From assembly GCA_029255685.2 (NCBI GenBank), contig CM055313.2, positions 40,318,079 to 40,382,078 of the forward strand: a stretch of 64,000 nt of DNA, given 5' to 3'. Positions 57,761 through 64,000 of this stretch are shown piece after piece. The first letter of the stretch is position 1, and each line of letters opens with the position of its first letter. Source of the stretch: Silene conica (Eukaryota; Streptophyta; Magnoliopsida; Caryophyllales; Caryophyllaceae). The notes under the pieces were generated by a model, which saw only the letters and a program-made list of their open reading frames with translations, was not told where the DNA came from and made no database searches. The position numbers and the translations under genes are program-made.

Positions 57761-58760
57761 TGTTGAGGCTAGTGTCCTTGACAGTTAGTACAATGACTTA
57801 CTAAATCTCTTAAAGGATCACAAGGGCATACTTTAGTATTATTATCAGTTGATCCACGTTTATCAATAACGGTTGGCTTGCTAGATAAGTTTGACGTTAT
57901 TGTCATACGGATCGCGGTGATCAAATGAACCCTATACGTCACACCTATAGGACACGTTTGAGAGATGTGAAGGTATGAAAATACAGTCACATTTATGCCG
58001 AATACGACTAAACAGTTAGTCAGAGGTATTGACTATTAAATTAGTCAATAAGATGTTAAGATGATTATTTAATACGGATTAAATAATTTTAGCTAATACG
58101 GATTACATGATTAATTCGTAAAATTAAATATAAACGGTTATATTTAATTAAATATTGAATTTGCGTATTAATATAAACAGTTATATTAATTTGGGTAATT
58201 ATACAATATCGTAATCTTATCAGACCATTATTAATGTATCGATTGCATTAATATCTGATAACATGTGTGCGATTTATAATTAAAATCCCGCGAATAATAT
58301 TTAGCAAAACGGGTCGAATCACGCAAAGGAATAAGGTAAGAGTGGAAAAAGCCCACTCTCACCTCCACCCATTCGGCCGACCCACATACTACATAAGGAG
58401 AGTCCTTCTCCTTTTGTCAGGTGATGAATTGAACTGGTAATTCAGAATCTCAAGAATTAGGGGTTTGAGAACATTATTTCCCCAAAACTCAGATCTCACA
58501 TCTAAAACCTCACAAAAGCTCTCCCCATATTGCAAGGCAATTGGAGAGTATTTCTAGCACATGAGGCATCATCTCAATCAAGTCTTGGGTGCAAGTTATA
58601 GGAGGGAATTTACTTTAATTCCTGTTCTTAGGCCTATTCAAGCAAGGACCCAAGGTTCTATTCTTTTTCATGTTTTTAATTATCTTATGACTATATTCAC
58701 AACTGTAAAATTCGTTATAATCCTTCAAGTTAAGGGCGAATACATGTTTTATTCCCCACA
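57761..58760 (+). repeat. Copia-4 3' LTR
   Basis: 1000 bp, starting TGTTGAGGCTAG and ending ATTCCCCACA. It preserves the uninterrupted site for the CACTA-C insertion (CCATTATTAATG near 58225). Confidence 0.93.
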
Positions 58761-59458
58761 TAGACATGGATCACTATAACATATATTCATAAAGTTAACA
58801 AAATTATTCATCCATAACAAGAAGTTAAACACCCAAAATCATATATAATCACGATAGTAATTTAATAACTAGATAATCGTATGAACATTTCAGAACACCA
58901 AAATCATAGGGTCATATCACTCCAACTATTGCTCAATAAATATACATCTATTCTCTTAAAGTTACAATCCAATCACTAAGATGAAGTCGCATTTCAATTT
59001 CAGTCGTATTTTTCTAATGCACATCATCATACAAGTCAAGCCTATATTTCAAACTCATATTTCAATTTTCATGTTCTCAATACTTGAAATCATATATCTC
59101 AATTAACATTCGATATCACCCTCATGTTTCACAATACAAATCACCAACCATATCCTTTCATTACACATCATTACCCATGTATCACATCATTACTTACCTC
59201 ATTCCGCTCCTGCAAAACTGTTAGTACAAAATAGACAAGGTCTGATCTTTTATTTGTTACTACCCACTCTATGCATCACTCAAGGGTTACCAGGTCAGAC
59301 AGAAAGGGCCAGTGGCTTGGTTTGAGGGGGCCCCTAACTCATCCCAATCCTGGGGCTCCTAACAGTTACTAGCCTGGGGTTCATTTTATTAGACTCTTCT
59401 TACGTTCATTAATATTAATTTGGTTTAGGCCTGAGGATCGTTCGCTCTGATACCACTT
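58761..59458 (-). other. Tekay-like leader with tRNA-Met primer site
   Basis: Read on the minus strand, AAGTGGTATCAGAGCG (59443-59458) follows the LTR end directly, a tRNA-Met-type primer site. The remaining ~680 bases are AT-rich leader with a CCCAGG/GGGGCC-rich patch near 59320-59390. Copia-4 abuts it at 58760. No gene is seen. Confidence 0.7.
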
Positions 59459-62551
<3,093 letters not shown>

Positions 62552-64000
62552 CATCTCCTCTTTTGGGAGCCTTGTCCCTTTCATCTAGATTAGTGGTGAG
62601 ATCGACTTGTTCTTGGAGTAGTGATACCTGCCTTGAGGAATGCTTGGTTTTGCGTTGACAGAATTTGGTTGAGAAAGTTTATGATAATAATATTCGGGTG
62701 ATCCTGGATATTGTGCCGTCTTGAGAGTTTCGTGTTAGGTGGCTAGATGTAAGTGGTATCTGTGGATTTGGAAGTACCATTTGAGGATTTAAATACGATG
62801 CTTGGAGTCCTAGATGATTTTGGAGGGATATGCTTAAGATAGTGATGTTGTCAAATAGGTGAATGAGGTAAGTTACCGTTACTTTATCTTGAGGAATTGT
62901 TGTAATGCAGAAAGGACCACATATTTAAGGAACGGGAGTTATTGGTAACGGTGTAAGAATGTTGAGACAATTACGATTTGACTTATGGAGTTGACTGTGT
63001 GTTTGACCTTAAGTTACTTATTGAACGTCAGCGTTTACCTATTGAAGTACGTAATGAGATTGGGAAATGCACCCACTGTTAGGTGAATCGTTTATGATAA
63101 CTTGTGGGATAATGGGAGCCGTTGGCTTAATAGTACTCCAATGGTGATCGATGGGTAACCATTGACGTTTGTGGTAATCACAGTATAGAGGTTTGCAACT
63201 TATAAGTGTTCATAAATATCATTTGAGGAATCTCAGAATTTGAATAACTAAACCTTATGGAAACTGTAAGAGTGAAAGTGGTTACTTCTTTGGTGCTTTT
63301 CCTTGGGATGTGTATTGTTGGTAAGTGGTTAGAAACCATAGGATTTAAGAGTTGTTACCTTAGTAAGGTCTTGATTTGAATGTTCATTGTGGTAATAAGA
63401 TTTGGGAATTTAGGATGTCGAACCTTGTGGAATAGGTTAGCTAGGATCGAACTGTTAAAAGTTAAGGTTATAGGATGATGAATGCCATATTTTGGGTTTA
63501 GAGGTTCGGTGTCATGGTAATAGAATTCTGTTTTAAAGTGTTGAAAGTGCGTGAACCTTGGTCTGAGGTATGTGTATTAGGCTTCCACCTTGAGTGAGAG
63601 ATCCTTAACCGTGGTTGAACGGATTTTAGTGTGAACTGAGTGAGAGTTTTGGAAACCTTCTTGTTGAGGAATACCTTGTTCTGTGGATGAGATGATAGTA
63701 AGAGGGATCGTGAAACCATTGTGAGTCTAGAGATTACTAAAATCACCCTTCTTGGGATATACTGGGAATCGTTGTAACGATGTTTTGATTTAGGATTGAA
63801 CGGTTAGTGTACCCATGTTTGGCGAGAGTTACCGTCTTCCTCGACCTCTAACCTGTTTGTTTCGTTCTTTCGATCCTTCCTTGTATGTTCTGTCAGCTAT
63901 GAAACCAAAAACTCTCAATCCTTCGTGTCGAAAGTAATCCTTTGGTTGTTTCTACGCTCTCGGTGACTGTTTTTGAAATTTGTTTCCCATCGTTAACTCT
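62552..64000. other. Unassigned sequence beside the Tekay-like LTR
   Basis: Directly next to the LTR, the minus strand reads CCCAAAAGAGGAGATG, a purine-rich tract in polypurine position. This suggests internal sequence of the same or a tandem element. No domain is readable on either strand; the only open frame over 80 codons (63498-63746, minus) has no family wording. It may be long non-coding 3' internal sequence or an old host region. Confidence 0.4.

Larger units (their letters stand above)
37516..58760 (+). mobile_element. Copia-4: nearly complete Ty1/copia element split by CACTA-C
   Basis: The parts are a 5' LTR (37516-37968 plus 50884-51411, lacking about its first 20 bases), primer site, leader with GGTCGACC boxes, a gag-pol region (53071-56898), 3' untranslated region and 3' LTR (57761-58760). 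The two LTRs differ at roughly 21 of 990 bases, about 2%. The coding region is the best preserved copia in the window, with about two or three breaks. The left flank is Copia-3 and the right flank is a Tekay-like leader, so no target duplication can be seen. Confidence 0.9.

Noticed and set aside
62552-64000. A host gene or gypsy pol in the last 1.4 kb
   Set aside because: No protein domain could be read in any frame; only the polypurine-like tract beside the LTR is suggestive.

Overview
The window is plant nuclear DNA, most likely from a eudicot, made almost wholly of transposable elements nested in one another. The signs are Ty1/copia elements with a tRNA-Met primer site, an Athila-type Ty3/gypsy element, Tekay-like gypsy LTRs starting TGTAATACCC, and CACTA (En/Spm) DNA transposons with plant transposase domains. 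I see no intact host gene, no tRNA or rRNA gene and no CRISPR array. The species cannot be read from the sequence.

Left half (1-33650). A minus-strand copia element (Copia-2) is the oldest visible frame; its 3' LTR lies off the left edge. A CACTA element (CACTA-A, ending at 1175) sits in its 3' region. An Athila-like gypsy element (Gypsy-1, plus strand, 3513-26160) sits in its integrase region. A CACTA element carrying host gene pieces (CACTA-B, 27338-31352) sits in its leader. Gypsy-1 in turn holds a Tekay-like LTR (10477-12755), a 204-bp solo LTR (13950-14153) and a complete copia element (Copia-1, 16485-25124, minus) with a 5-bp target duplication.

Middle (33651-37515). A scrap of Athila pol lies between two inverted copia LTR-plus-leader arms (Copia-2 and Copia-3), a potential long hairpin.

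Right half (37516-58760). A plus-strand copia element (Copia-4) has its 5' LTR split by CACTA-C (37969-50878). CACTA-C holds a LINE-derived zinc-binding fragment, which is split by CACTA-D (40546-48326). CACTA-D is a near-complete autonomous CACTA with a spliced TNP2-type transposase and a second Ptta/TnpA-like gene. Beyond it lie the leader (58761-59458) and a 3.1-kb LTR (59459-62551) of a minus-strand Tekay-like element with a long AAT microsatellite, then about 1.4 kb I cannot assign.

The most unusual structure is a paired-box module: two copies of a 12-bp word (GGTCGACCGACC or its reverse complement) whose starts are exactly 21 bp apart. I found 18 such pairs. They occur in the leaders of two copia copies and in the LTRs, gag coding region and 3' part of the unrelated Athila element. 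Two other copia copies have a different word (CTCGATCGAG) at the matching place, spaced 20-22 bp, plus a third word (ACGAACGAG/CTCGTTCGT) as inverted arms 21 bp apart. The geometry stays while the word changes.

Rough hand counts of LTR differences are about 3% for Gypsy-1, about 2% for Copia-1 and about 2% for Copia-4. At usual plant rates these insertions fall within the last few million years, and CACTA-C and CACTA-D are younger than Copia-4.
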